Below, piece after piece: positions 32,142 to 43,099 of a stretch of 64,000 nt of DNA (positions within the stretch are counted from its first letter, which is position 1; each line of letters opens with the position of its first letter). The stretch is taken from positions 1-64,000 of the forward strand of contig ML769416.1 in NCBI GenBank assembly GCA_009733575.1, in the 5' to 3' direction. A program made the translations under genes and the position numbers. This DNA is from Gymnopus androsaceus JB14. Its lineage: Eukaryota; Basidiomycota; Agaricomycetes; Agaricales; Omphalotaceae. A model generated the notes under the pieces. The model did no database searches and was not told the DNA's origin. It saw only the letters and a list, made by a program, of their open reading frames with translations.

Positions 32142-32828
32142 TAGATTTGCATTCTTTCCTTATTTTTCTCTTTCTTTCTATCCAGTGAATTTCACCGCAC
32201 ATTTTAGTTAGTCACACTCTGTGTGGTTTAGTGGAGGATGGACACTGTAAAAATGTTTGTTGGGTTCATCCTCACTGAAATGGCGCACGAGGGATATTTT
32301 TCCTTGTAGCATTCCTTCCTTCAGAATCATCAGTCATAAACATATTTTGCCATCAGCCTTAGCAAACAATAGCCCAGCCTTGGTCCAGTCTATACAACAA
32401 CATCCAAGAGGAGGCGGGGGTTCTGCGCAATGTTGTCTGGAGCCGGAGCTAGTGCTACTAGTTCTGTAACCTTGCTCAATCTCTTGAAGGTTAAAAGCGT
32501 TTTTGCGATATCACTTCTCCACGACCAAAATGTACACAAATGTCTTGATCCTACCAAGCGCTTTCTTAGTGTAAAAGATGATACGGCCAATGCCTTTCTG
32601 AAGCGAAGAAGTAGGACAGAACAGCTCAATCATGTCCATACTTGTGGAGGGAAAACCTTCAATATTATCTGTATCGCTTCGGATATATACCAATATCAGT
32701 ACACAAATCGGGGAAGAGGAGGAGAAGGAGTAGGAATTAGGCAGCAAGGAGATTATAATAGATGTAGGAATGACGATGGAATAACAACTGTGAAACTCTC
32801 GGGTAGAAAAAAATGTGATATACAAAAA
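32142..32828. other. Intergenic sequence
   Basis: 3' flank of the F-box pseudogene. Short open frames on both strands lack any domain. Confidence 0.45.
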
Positions 32829-34437
32829 TCACGAATTTTGGCCAATAACCACAACCCTCATACCCTCTTCTTCGAGATACTTCAAAGGTCTGTATACTTC
32901 TTCGTCAACAACTCGGTTTGTGAAACGCATAACCACCGAACGAAGGCATGCCATTCCACCATTTGAATCTGAGGCAGATCTGTAGCCGTCAAGAAACCAC
33001 CTCGATGAGACCATATCAACGAAATCTCTATCATTGAAAGCTTCCTGAGCCTCAGCACTAGTAGTCAGTGAAAGAGTCTGCAACCTTTTCACCAAGACTG
33101 AAAACACTGTGACAGAGCTTGTGTGAGGGATAGCATGCAGACTTTGCACAAGTAGCGATGTTACGGGCCTTGGAGAAGTGTTGGAATCGTCTACGGTGAG
33201 ATGATGGAGAGAAGGAAGGCGACGAAGAAGATCGATAAGGTCAGAGTCCAAAAGTGGAATGAATTTGATTGAAAGAGTAGTGAGTTGGAAAGATGAACGA
33301 GATATAAAGCCATTGACCATGTCTCTTGGCCATGGATCCTTATATCTATCTATTCCCTCCGCACAAAGAGAAGTTAGAGCAGGGCATGTAAGGGATGCAA
33401 ATATCACGTTGGCCAACCTCTCGGGCTCTGTATAAGATGTTGGCCTGAGGGTAAGTGCAAGTTTCTGGACAGAGGGAGCCGTTATCGGAGGCGAACAAAG
33501 TTTGACAGTACTCTCATGGTCTGAGAACTGCTCGAAGTGCAATTCTCGGAGATTTTACATCTCAAAGATGTGCTTCATCCCATCCTCGCATTGAGCGACA
33601 TCAAGCTCAGTAATCTGAGTCCACGGAAAATTTCGCTGTTGCAAATTTTCCCAATGTTCAATGCCGTAAATGGATAGAACCATCAGATTTGAAGCATGTT
33701 GAAAGCAATTCAGCTCTTCTTCGTTGTTAAAGGCGATATTGGGGACTAAGAGCTGTTCCAATAATGGGAAATTGGAAGGGTTGAGCCATCATGGCTTGAT
33801 AAATTTCGTAAGGCCCCGTGGCGAGTTTTTTCCAGCGATCACTGCATGCAGCAAGTTTAGCACAAACTTCCAGATGGGCCGCCTGTAGTTCAGCATTTAT
33901 TGAAGGAAATTCCAGTGTGAGGGGAGATTGTTTCGAAGAATCAAGGTAAAGATCCAAGATGGGCAAGCCTGGTAAATGACGAGGTATCGTCCACATCTCG
34001 AGCTCGATACGGGACCATAGTTCGGGACAGGATCTGGCAAGGTCCCTCCAACGTGAGCATACACCGCTGATTGCTAATGCGGGCATGGTCTGCAGCTGTT
34101 TTGATGTAAGCTCATTCATCTCGCATGCATAATCGAAGATGCGGAGGATAGTCTCGTTGGGCAGTCTACGAATGGGTGACCGCAAAAAGCGCAGAGAGAC
34201 TTTGTACTCCTCTAAACGCTTGCGCGGATTTTGTAATGCAATTATACCCGACTGTAGACGACGGAACTCGGCGTCGCAGTCCACCAGGTCCTTGTCAACA
34301 TCCGCGAGCACTCCGGAGATTTCAGCCTCGGACTGAACTTCAGAGCCATATTCTGAGCGTAATCTTCGACGTATCTCCTCCCAGTCCATGTTTGTCCGGA
34401 GTTGAAAGTTCGCTTGTTGCTGGTTGGATGGAGCCAT
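32829..34437 (-). pseudogene. F-box protein, family 1, broken
   Basis: It is a full-length paralogue of the intact genes at 24028 and 35476, starting MAPSNQQQANF (ATG 34435-34437). F-box and coiled coil are intact. A 2-bp deletion relative to both paralogues (about 33775, at the equivalent of MAQNPRNFP) shifts the frame, and a codon equivalent to Cys is TAA at about 33555. The C-terminal third (32829-33542) is still open and ends GQNS. It is a recent pseudogene. Confidence 0.88.
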
Positions 34438-35139
34438 CGTAAATTTTGGCGCTAGAAATCCTGGTATTTCAGTTAAAAAGGATAGATTCGTTGTATAGGT
34501 CACTTACCGACACATTGATGTGCAGCTACGAGCTGCAGTGATCGTCGACGACTGTAAAAGGTGACGGCTTTGTCTGTCAAATTTCGATGCCAGTGATAGA
34601 AGAGAGAAAGGAACAACGAGGATAAATAAAGCAAAAGCAAAATCATTTAAATTGGAAAAGTCACTCTGGCCTCTGGGCCTCCGTATCTGCGTACCAATCA
34701 ATTTACTCCAAGACAAGGTATAAGGTAGCAGCCATCTTTGTTCCACCAAACGTGACAATCCTCCTATCCACCTCGGAAATGAGCAAAGGTTCACTCACAC
34801 CCGTTAAATTGAAACTTATCGGACTACTAAGTTGGAAGAATTGTTTTAATAGATGCAGGAAGGTATTCGGAGCTGAGGAGAAACGGTCAAGTGATGGTCC
34901 AGGACAAGTGACGCTCGTGCTATATTTAAAGTTGCAGATTGTTGAACTTAGGTGAATTTAGGTGAGTCCCTCTCTTAATATATTACAGCAATTAATACCT
35001 TCATACAGCGTCCTGGCTCAGAGAGCTCGATAAAAATCCCGTCCAAGAATAGTCGCGTATTTTCCCGTAATACGTATGCTATTGTGCAAATTTTATCGCC
35101 TCTACATACGAGTACAAACAAGTCGTGTTCAGCTCCGAA
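34438..35139. other. Upstream region of the broken F-box copy
   Basis: It includes the same 5'UTR-intron pattern as the intact copies (gtaagtgacc...ccag before the ATG). Blocks from 34840-34990 match 37530-37720 upstream of the neighbouring copy. Confidence 0.5.
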
Positions 35140-35300
35140 TCAGCGTATATTTGGCCGTACTAGTATGGGGAAAGCTACGCTTGGAACACGGAACTGCAAT
35201 TCAATCCGATTTCTCGTCAACATTGAAAGCGACCTCAAAGACTGTGACGGACTAGGATGGGGTACATCTAGCCACAGCATGATTTTCTGCAAAATCAGCT
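35140..35300 (+). pseudogene. Relic of an F-box N-terminus
   Basis: aaagctacgcttggaacacg through agcgacctcaaagactgtga aligns with the coiled-coil start of family 1 (LRSEYGS...DVEKDLEDCDAEF) on the opposite strand to the adjacent gene. It is heavily decayed. It matches the better-preserved relic at 37850-38230, so both were carried along in one duplication. Confidence 0.6.
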
Positions 35301-35475
35301 TCGGATTTTTGAAGACTACAATGCATATTCTTGAATCGAGGAAGAGGAGGAATCAGGAAGGAGGAGTACGAAGAGAAATGAGGCAGCAATATAATATAGA
35401 TGTCGGAATGGAGATAATAACAGATTAACTCCTGGGTAACAAAAAATGCGAGAACAAACCACACACAAACAAAAA

Positions 35476-37098
35476 TCACGAATTTCGGCCGATAACCACA
35501 ACCCTCATACCTTCTTCTTCAAGATACTTCAAAGGTTTGTATACTTCTTCGTCAATAGCTCGTTTCGTGAAACGCATAACCACCGAACGGAGGCATGCCA
35601 TTCCACCGTTCGAATTTATTGAATCCGAGTCAGATCCATAGCCGTCAAGAAACCACCTCGATGAGACCATATCAACAAAATTCCTGTCGTTGAAGGCTTC
35701 CTGAGCCTCGACACTAGTGGTCAGTGAGAGAGTTTGTAGCCTTTTCACCAACACCGAAAAGAGAGTGACGGAGCTTGTTCGATGGAAGGCATGCAAACTC
35801 TGGATGAGTAGTGGGGTTATAGAACCTGGAGAAGTGGTATTGGAATCATCTATGGTGAGATGATGGAGAGAAGGAAGACAACAGAGAAGATCGATAAGAT
35901 CAGAGTCTGAGAGTGGAACAGACTTGATTGAGAGAGTTGTAAGATGAAAAGATGACCGGGATATGAAGCCTTTCACCGCGTCTCTTGGCCATGGACTCTT
36001 ATATCGATCTATTCCTTCAATGAAAAGAGAGGTTAGAGCAGGGCATGTGATGGATGCAAATACCACATTGGCCAACCTCTCGCGCTCTGGATAAGATGTT
36101 TGTCTGAGAGTAAGTGTGAGTTTCTGGACAGAGGGAGCTGTTATCGGACGCGAACAAAGTTTGACAGTACTTTCACCATAGTACTGGCGAAAGCGCAATT
36201 CTCGGAGGTTGCACATCTCAAAGATGGGCTTCATCACATCCTCGCATTGAGCAACATCAAGCTCAGTAATCTGCCTCCATGGGAACTTCCGCTGCTGCAT
36301 ATCTTCCCAATTTTTAATGTAGCAAAGGCGTAGGACCTTCAGATTTGACGCATGTTGAAAGTGGTTCAGAGTTGTTTCTTTGTAAAAGAAGATACAGGGG
36401 ATTAAGAGCTGTTCCAATACTGGAAAATTGCGAGGGTTCTGGGCCATAACGGTGTCATAAATTATGGACTTTTCCGTGGAAAATTTCTTCCAGCGATGAC
36501 TGCATGCAACAAGCTTAGCACAGACTTCTAGATGGTCCGCCTGTAGCTCTTCAGAACCCATCGAAGGAATTTCCAGTGTGAGCGGAGATTGTTTCGAAAA
36601 ATGAAGGTAAATATCCAAGATAGGCAAACCTGGTAGATGACGAGGTGTTGTCCACAGTTGGAGTCGGATACGGGACCAAAGATCAGGATAAGACTGCGCG
36701 AGAGCACGCCATCGCGAACATATGCTGCTGATTGCCAATGCGGGCATGGTCTGCAGCTTTTTCGATGTAAGCTCGTTCATCTCGCATGCAGAATCGAAGA
36801 TGCGGAGGATGATCTCGTTGGGCAGTCTACGGATAGGTGACCGCAGAAAGCGCAGAGAAATTTTGTACTCCTCTAAACGCTTGCGCTGATTTTGTAAAGC
36901 AATTATACGCGACTGTAGACGACGGAATTCGGCGTCGCAGTCCTCCAGGTCCTTGTCAACATCCGCGAGTACTCCGGAGATTTCAGCCTCGGACTGAACT
37001 CCAGAGCCGTATTCTGAGCGTAACCTTCGACGTATCTCCTCCCAGTCCATGTTCGTCCGGAGTTGAAAGTTCGCTTGTCGCGGATTGGATGCAGACAT
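35476..37098 (-). CDS. F-box protein, family 1, intact
   Basis: 540 residues, one exon, ATG at 37096-37098 (MSASNPRQANF). Coiled coil at about 40-80. The F-box is at about 86-135 (SPIRRLPNEIILRIFDSAC ... ICSRWRALAQSYPDLWS), followed by LRR-like repeats and the conserved tail DEEVYKPLKYLEEEGMRVVV. Upstream, gtgagtgacc...taaaacag looks like a 5'UTR intron conserved with the 24028 gene. It lies tandem to, and in the same direction as, the pseudogene at 32829. The probable role is SCF substrate recognition, with unknown target. Confidence 0.88.
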   Translation of the reverse strand: MSASNPRQANFQLRTNMDWEEIRRRLRSEYGSGVQSEAEISGVLADVDKDLEDCDAEFRRLQSRIIALQNQRKRLEEYKISLRFLRSPIRRLPNEIILRIFDSACEMNELTSKKLQTMPALAISSICSRWRALAQSYPDLWSRIRLQLWTTPRHLPGLPILDIYLHFSKQSPLTLEIPSMGSEELQADHLEVCAKLVACSHRWKKFSTEKSIIYDTVMAQNPRNFPVLEQLLIPCIFFYKETTLNHFQHASNLKVLRLCYIKNWEDMQQRKFPWRQITELDVAQCEDVMKPIFEMCNLRELRFRQYYGESTVKLCSRPITAPSVQKLTLTLRQTSYPERERLANVVFASITCPALTSLFIEGIDRYKSPWPRDAVKGFISRSSFHLTTLSIKSVPLSDSDLIDLLCCLPSLHHLTIDDSNTTSPGSITPLLIQSLHAFHRTSSVTLFSVLVKRLQTLSLTTSVEAQEAFNDRNFVDMVSSRWFLDGYGSDSDSINSNGGMACLRSVVMRFTKRAIDEEVYKPLKYLEEEGMRVVVIGRNS

Positions 37099-37849
37099 CG
37101 TAGATTTTGGTGCTGTAAATCCTCCTGTTTTAATTCAAAAGGATAGGTTCGTTGCATAGGTCACTCACCGCTGAAAAACACGAATTTAAACTGGTGACTG
37201 GCGCAGCGTTACAAAAGAGCTGGAACCGATATCTTCAATGACTATAATAGGTGACGGATTTGTCAGTCAAATCTCGACGATAGAAGAGAGAAAGAAGCAA
37301 TATAAGTGTTGACATTTCTGACTCGGTGTTCTAGAGATCCAAACCTTGAGAGCGAAGCATAGACGTTCGATGCACTCTGGGCCTACATGCCAAACAACAC
37401 AAAGCTGAAGCTGCGCCCTATTCGTTCTCGTTCCACAAGCAGTTCCACCAGACCGCGATAATCCTCTTAGCAATGCACAAAGGCTCACTCACCCTTGAAA
37501 GAACGCGTTAAATTTGAGACTTGTCGGAATAATTCCAGCAAATTGGAAGAATTGATTCAGTAGACCCAGGAAGGTGTAGAAGGAGAAACGGTCAAGTGAT
37601 AGTTTAGGACAAGTGGCGCGGAGTTTATTAGCGCGCGCGCCGCTTTGCTTTGTCTCGCTGCTTTTTTCTCGCCGGACTTGTCTGCGTATTGTTGAATTTA
37701 TGTGGATCCCTCTTTGAAGATATATATTACAGTAATTATTCACATATACTAATGCATTCTGTCAGAAGTTTGTAAAAATCGCGTCCAAGAGTAATACTGC
37801 ATGTAAAGTAGTCACGTATGTTCCCGTATGTTTTGCCGCAGCAGTACGC
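37099..37849. other. Upstream region of the intact F-box copy
   Basis: It contains sequence duplicated at 34840-35100 and, inverted, upstream of 24028. No independent gene. Confidence 0.45.
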
Positions 37850-38230
37850 AGAAAGTTACGCTTGGAACACGGGCCTACGATTCGATCCGATACTATATCC
37901 AGATTTCTGGTCATCGTTGATAGCGACCTCGAAGACTGTGACGCCGAGGTCCATGTAGGCTGAGGATCCTCCGGTCTCGCATCATTCTTCTACGAAATTA
38001 GCTTCGGCTCCTGGAGGGCTATAAAACCTGCTTGTAAGCCCTTGGTGTTGACTTCAAAACGTGGCTCTCCTCCAAATCTTTGATTTTGCGCGAGATAAAC
38101 GAGCTTCACGTCGAGCAACCTAGGCGAACAGCGATGTGTGCTCACTTTGGCCCGGGATGGGTCTAGCGAAGGCTTATCCTGTTTATGGTCCCGTACACGA
38201 CTCGATTTGCGGCCCAAAACTCCTCATAAT
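37850..38230 (+). pseudogene. Relic of an F-box gene, plus strand
   Basis: gatagcgacctcgaagactg and tgacgccgaggtccat match the family-1 coiled coil (EDCDAEF). tcctgtttatggtcccgtac near 38180 matches the codons around SYPDLWSRI. Stops and indels throughout. Confidence 0.6.
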
Positions 38231-38863
38231 TAAAGCCCTTCTGAGTCTTTTCCTTGATTTATCAAACCAATGTGATGTGATGCCCTTGTCTGACCAGAAC
38301 TTGTGCTCGCAGGTACTTACTGTTCCATTGCTATTTATATTGGACTTTGCTATCTACCATACAATCCTTCCTTCCTTGAAGGCTTCTTCTACAAAGTCCT
38401 TTCCAACCCAACGTACGTATATTCGAGAATCGAGACGGTCGTTGTCACCACTTTGGTACTTTGGTACTTGCTTTCTCAGTCTATTCTTCACGAGGATACA
38501 ATGCTCGCACAAAAGACGCCAAGCTTCCTGGATTGAACAATACAGTAGGATAGAGACGCGATTTGAATTTGAGCCTTGAGGCGTACAAAGTCGACCAAAT
38601 AAATAGACGCCGAACAATAAGCGCGGGTGGATTCACACGGTCAAACACGGTCCTTATTGTCTAATTCTCTTTTGTTCGATAACCTTATAATGGAGCTCAT
38701 CTTCTCTGGTACCACCCATTACAGTCTGAGTGTGCTGAGCTGCTCAATCGTACTCTTTCCTTGATTAACGACCCTCCTCAAATCTGTACGTGTTCGTATA
38801 CTTGCAAAGTTCCGATGCTAATTAACCTTTGACAATAGTAATTACTTGCACTTATAATTCACG
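38231..38863. other. Upstream region of the 38864 gene
   Basis: No gene supported. Probable promoter with pyrimidine-rich tracts near 38750. Confidence 0.4.
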
Positions 38864-40403
38864 ATGAACGCCAACCCTGCTGCTCCAGCTTCCCCAACTA
38901 TTATCCGTCGCCGGTCGTCGACCTTTACTTCCATTGCCAACTGGGCCATTGCAGTCCAGCCAGGATCTCCGCCACCCATTTCACCCCAGACATCACCTTG
39001 TTCCCCTGGATTCGTAGCGCGCCGTCCTTCTCTGCCGCGGCGCCCTTCGCTCTCTACCGTTCGAGGAATTAGCCGCCGCCGTCCCAGCATCACGCACTCT
39101 CGCGCTCGGTCTGGCTCGACTTCGTTTCTCCATCTTGTAGACACTCCTACTACACCCTCACACAGGTCCCCTGGTCCTACTACTCCAGGTAAACCATCTG
39201 AATTCGATTTGACAAATCTCGGATACACTTCTGTGTTCGTACATTTGCCTCACACGCCATCTACGCCATCTCCGTTCATGCTTCCAGTAAACATCGACAA
39301 AATCCCCATTCCGCCTATTCCTCAGACTCCCCCTCCTAAGGGCCTGAAAAAGTTTCGATCGTTGGGAATGTTGAAGAAACGCGCCGGAAAGTCAGTTGCT
39401 GCTGCTAGTCCAACCACTGCAGCTGCAGCGTCCTCCTCTCAGCTCCGTCTTGCACGTTCACGTTCCCGTGCCGGATCCATATCACCGTTCTTCGCCAACA
39501 CACAGAATCACCATGGCCTCCAAAGCGAACGCTAAAACCAAGCCAGTTTTGACCCCTCCCCCTTCGACTACCACTTTCAAAAAAGCGAAAAAGGCTTCAG
39601 CTGCAGCAGCTCCGCCTCTTCCTCCTACACTGGCAAATGAACTGCTCCTGATGCAGTTTGTTGGCGGTGGATCACTCGAAACACACGCAAAGCGTGTTAT
39701 GGAAAAGCAAGCGAAAGAAGCAGCGCCCGCTGGAAAGGCTAAAGGCCTTGCGCCTGTGGGCACAGTTTTCCGGGATGAGATGGGCAACATGTGGTGGGAT
39801 CAGGAAGAGGCTATAGAGTACCAAGCACTTCTGCCTCCTGCTTCTCCCGAAAGTCCCAGTAGAACTTGGGTACTCTTTGGCTCACCTAGCCCGCGCGCCG
39901 AAGCGGAAGAACGCCGAAGAGGTTCGATAACATCATCATCAACTACCATGTCGTCCTCTCTCTCCCTTTCCTTGAACCACATCGTTACTCCTGCTCCCCT
40001 GGACACCTGCGCTCGTGCTATGCATCTTCTTCGTCTCCCGACCGATTTCAACTCGAGTTTGGCGGGTGCTTCGGGTATGGAAGCTCGTAATAAACGGAAC
40101 CGTCGTCGTCCTGCACCTCTGAAGCTGCATTCGTCGCCCACTGTGCCTACTATTACGGCGAATGCTTTCGAGGATTCGTTTGACCCATCGCCAGCATCTT
40201 CCAGGCCCAAGCTCGCTCAAAGACAGGTTGTGCGTCGGACGACTAACGCTGGAGATGTTTCCGCTCCCGCTGGGACCACCGAGTTTACTTCTGTGAAGGA
40301 AAACTTGGTCAGTCCTTCTCGAGATGATGATAGCTCCAAGCCTTCATCGAAATTAGGGTTTAAAGGGAAAGCGAGGGCGCTTTTTAGCGGGTTTGCTGCT
40401 TGA
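38864..40403 (+). CDS. Ser/Pro-rich protein of unknown function
   Basis: Two exons, 38864-39390 and 39506-40403, with a GTCAGT...CACACAG intron of 115 nt; the phases agree and the product is 474 residues. The N-terminal half is Ser/Pro/Arg-rich and probably disordered (many RRPS and PTTPS stretches). The C-terminal half has a more conserved-looking block, ANELLLMQFVGGGSLETHAK, then GTVFRDEMGNMWWDQEEA and RTWVLFGSP. I associate this layout with uncharacterised basidiomycete proteins, from memory only. The intron is inferred because the two halves lie in different frames with no stop-free join otherwise. A frameshift cannot be excluded. No function is assigned. Confidence 0.7.
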
Positions 40404-40965
40404 ACATTCTCCTCGCTGTATTGTTCTGTTTTCCTGCTGTATTCTTATTACCCATTGTTGTACACCCTATACCCATCCATTCCTACTGTATCGTTAACCT
40501 CTTGTTTTCTAAAATTTTCTCGTCTCGTGCATTATCCATTTTTTCTTCTGTGTCTGGTTCACGTTCACGTTTCTTTCATGCTCCTTACTTGCTCTATTCA
40601 TGTTCTTTATGCTATCGCGATGTTTTTCTGCCATGTCGTCGTATTTTACTATGTCTTCTTTACTTAATGGTATCATGTCTTCTACTTACCATGTAAGAAT
40701 CAAAACAATGACCTCCGATTTTGTTTCCTTCAGGCAGACTCCACATCAAGCAATGAACATAACCAAAATTGCTATCCCACCTAAGTTGGACTCGTTGTAT
40801 ATACATGTATCAGTGATAAGTAGGGAGTTGTGGCACGGCGAATATTCGCCGTGCACAACTCCTAGTTTGTACGAATTTGCGTGCAATGTATTTGTTTCTC
40901 CTAGTATTCGATGCAATACCACCTGTATCCCTTTTAGCTTACTTTTTAGTCTACAGAATCCCGAT
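40404..40965. other. Intergenic sequence between convergent genes
   Basis: T-rich 3' flanks. It includes a short inverted pair, gcacggcgaatattcgccgtgc (40832-40853), a perfect 11-bp-arm palindrome. No gene. Confidence 0.5.
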
Positions 40966-42783
40966 CTACCCGATACACAACTCCAACCCCGCACTCTCCA
41001 AATCATCCAGATACCGGTCCCCGAAATTAAAAATGACTCCCTGGTAGATCTCTTCCATCACACCTATAGCAAGTGAGTACAGGTCGTCATCTGCTGCGGT
41101 TTGAATAGTCGATTTGGTGTCCTTGTGCAAAACAACCTTCAGGCTGCGAAGAGGATTAGTCAAAATCCACCCCTGTGGGTTGGACTCTGAATCGACGGAA
41201 GTGGCAGTAAGACGACATCGGGATTTAATCAATCCACATATTGACGACTCTATCGGTAAAATATAGCTTGGACCACCAACAAGCGTTCTGAATACCCAAG
41301 GGGATATAAACACTTCGAGGGAGACAAGTGCCGGGACAAGATCCATATGTGGGTTCAAACCGAGTGAAAGCTCTTTTAAAAGCACATCATCTGGCATTCT
41401 CGAATTGTTGAACTTTGAGATGTCGCAAGGATGCTTTCGCGGCACGAAGAACAGGAAGTGCTTCCAATCCAGGAATAGAAGTCAAAGTAAGATGGGAAAA
41501 GTTGTTGCAGTTTGAACGGGCGATGAGAGACGCGAGGTCTTCACCCAGTCCCTTAGAATATCCTCTCTCTGTACCAATGAGTTCGACAGAGGCTAAATTT
41601 GGGAATGAGACTGATGCCAGACCACCTCTTGGACTGAAAACCAGCATTCTTTGTTATTAAACAAAGCCGCGTGAGATGGGTATGGACCACAGGGAGGGTA
41701 ATGTCTGGCATTGACCACAAGCGACCCTCTTGGAAGAAAAACCCACCAAGCTCGATGTTCTGTAAACACGGGCATGAGTGGAATAGTTGTGCAAGTGATT
41801 TCCCAATAAAGAGGCCGTCTGGGATGGAGAGGCGGGTGATACGTGCAACATCAAGCGTGAAGGTTACTGCAAAGAGGCTTCCATGTATATGCAATGATTG
41901 GAGCGATGGAAGAGCTTGCAAGAAATGCAAAGGATCAGAATCGTTCCGTCGAATATAATCATGGATATCATTGAGGTTTTCGATACGTAGCGTTTCGAGG
42001 ATAGGGAACCTAAGAAGTTTGGAAGCATCATCATCCCCCAGTTTAGAGAAATTGCGCCGAGTGATGTCCAAGAGTTGGGGTACAACATCCAGCACAACAT
42101 CCTTCCACCTGTGAGACTCCTGGGTTAATGCATGCCACACCCCGAGGGCCTCATCCGAGAGCTTGTAGTAAGGACATGTCGTCTTCACGGAAAGGCGCAG
42201 AGGCATGGTATCCGAGCGACGTATGTGTTGAATGAGAAGATTCCCAACAGAAGAATACCTTCCTATAGCTTGAAGGTCAATCTGCATAGACCCCCATAGG
42301 TCACACAGCACGAAAACGCGACTAGTTGCCATCGGGAGCAAACTTGTGCCAGGATGCGAATTGGATTCTCCAGGGAAGTGCTGTCGAGCTCTTCTGTGGA
42401 AAATGAAAGCTGAAGAGAGTATTCCGATGACCCATTGAACACAACTCTGCGGAAAATTTCCATCAAGAGTCGGATTGAGCGGTAACTGATAGAGCGCGTC
42501 TGCCTATCGCAACGAGCTGGCTACGGATCTTTTTCACTTCCGCCAACCTCAACTCCAATGGGCGGATTTGTTCTTCCTTCTCGTAGATTTCTTCATCACA
42601 ATCATCTAGTGCCCATGATATATCCCGTTGTAATCCATTCAAAACTTCAATGGCGCGGCTGGAGGGAGGGACGTATCCATTACGAAGGTACGAGGAGAGC
42701 GTGGCGTGAGAAAAAGGGTTAATGGTGTGAGGGAGATACGTTTCAGAGGACCAGGATGATTTGAACTCGAGGTCGACTGTCAT
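40966..42783 (-). pseudogene. F-box protein, family 3, multiply frameshifted
   Basis: Reading from ATG 42781-42783 (MTVDLEF) the sequence has a coiled coil (LDDCDEEIYEKEEQIRPLEL), then an F-box remnant (MEIFRRVVFN ... ILAQVCSRWQLVAF), WGSMQIDLQ, and LRR-like repeats down to GDRYLDDLESAGLELCIG. These pieces lie in alternating frames with shifts near 42470, 42320, 41640 and 41400. None of the junctions has room for a GT-AG intron. It resembles a different F-box subfamily from its neighbours. Confidence 0.8.
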
Positions 42784-43099
42784 GTTTTTCCTAGAAAAAT
42801 TGGTCAAAGTGTTGAAAATGCAGGTTAGACGCAAGCTGATAAGTACGAGCCAGAGTTAGAGCAATCGTCGTTTCGGTACGCGGTCTCCAGCTACTAGCAG
42901 TAGCACAATCTAGGTGATATACAAGATATACAATTCCAAGTTTGAAGCGCGTGATCGAGCATCATTCTGAACTTCAACTTGAGTTTGAACCATCAGCCCA
43001 AAGTAAGTCTATTACAGTAATCTTGCATTCTGGTCCTTTTAATCGTTTTATTCTAGTCCTTAAAAGCAACTTACTCGCCGTCGCTACCGTTTGATGATC

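Noticed and set aside
40966..42783. Multi-exon intact F-box gene
   Set aside because: Four frame changes occur with contiguous homologous sequence on both sides and no GT-AG pair at the junctions.
42463..42834. Start of the family-3 F-box gene at 42834
   Set aside because: The first in-frame stretch (MRLTCIFNTLTNF) looks like 5'UTR. MTVDLEF at 42783 fits better.
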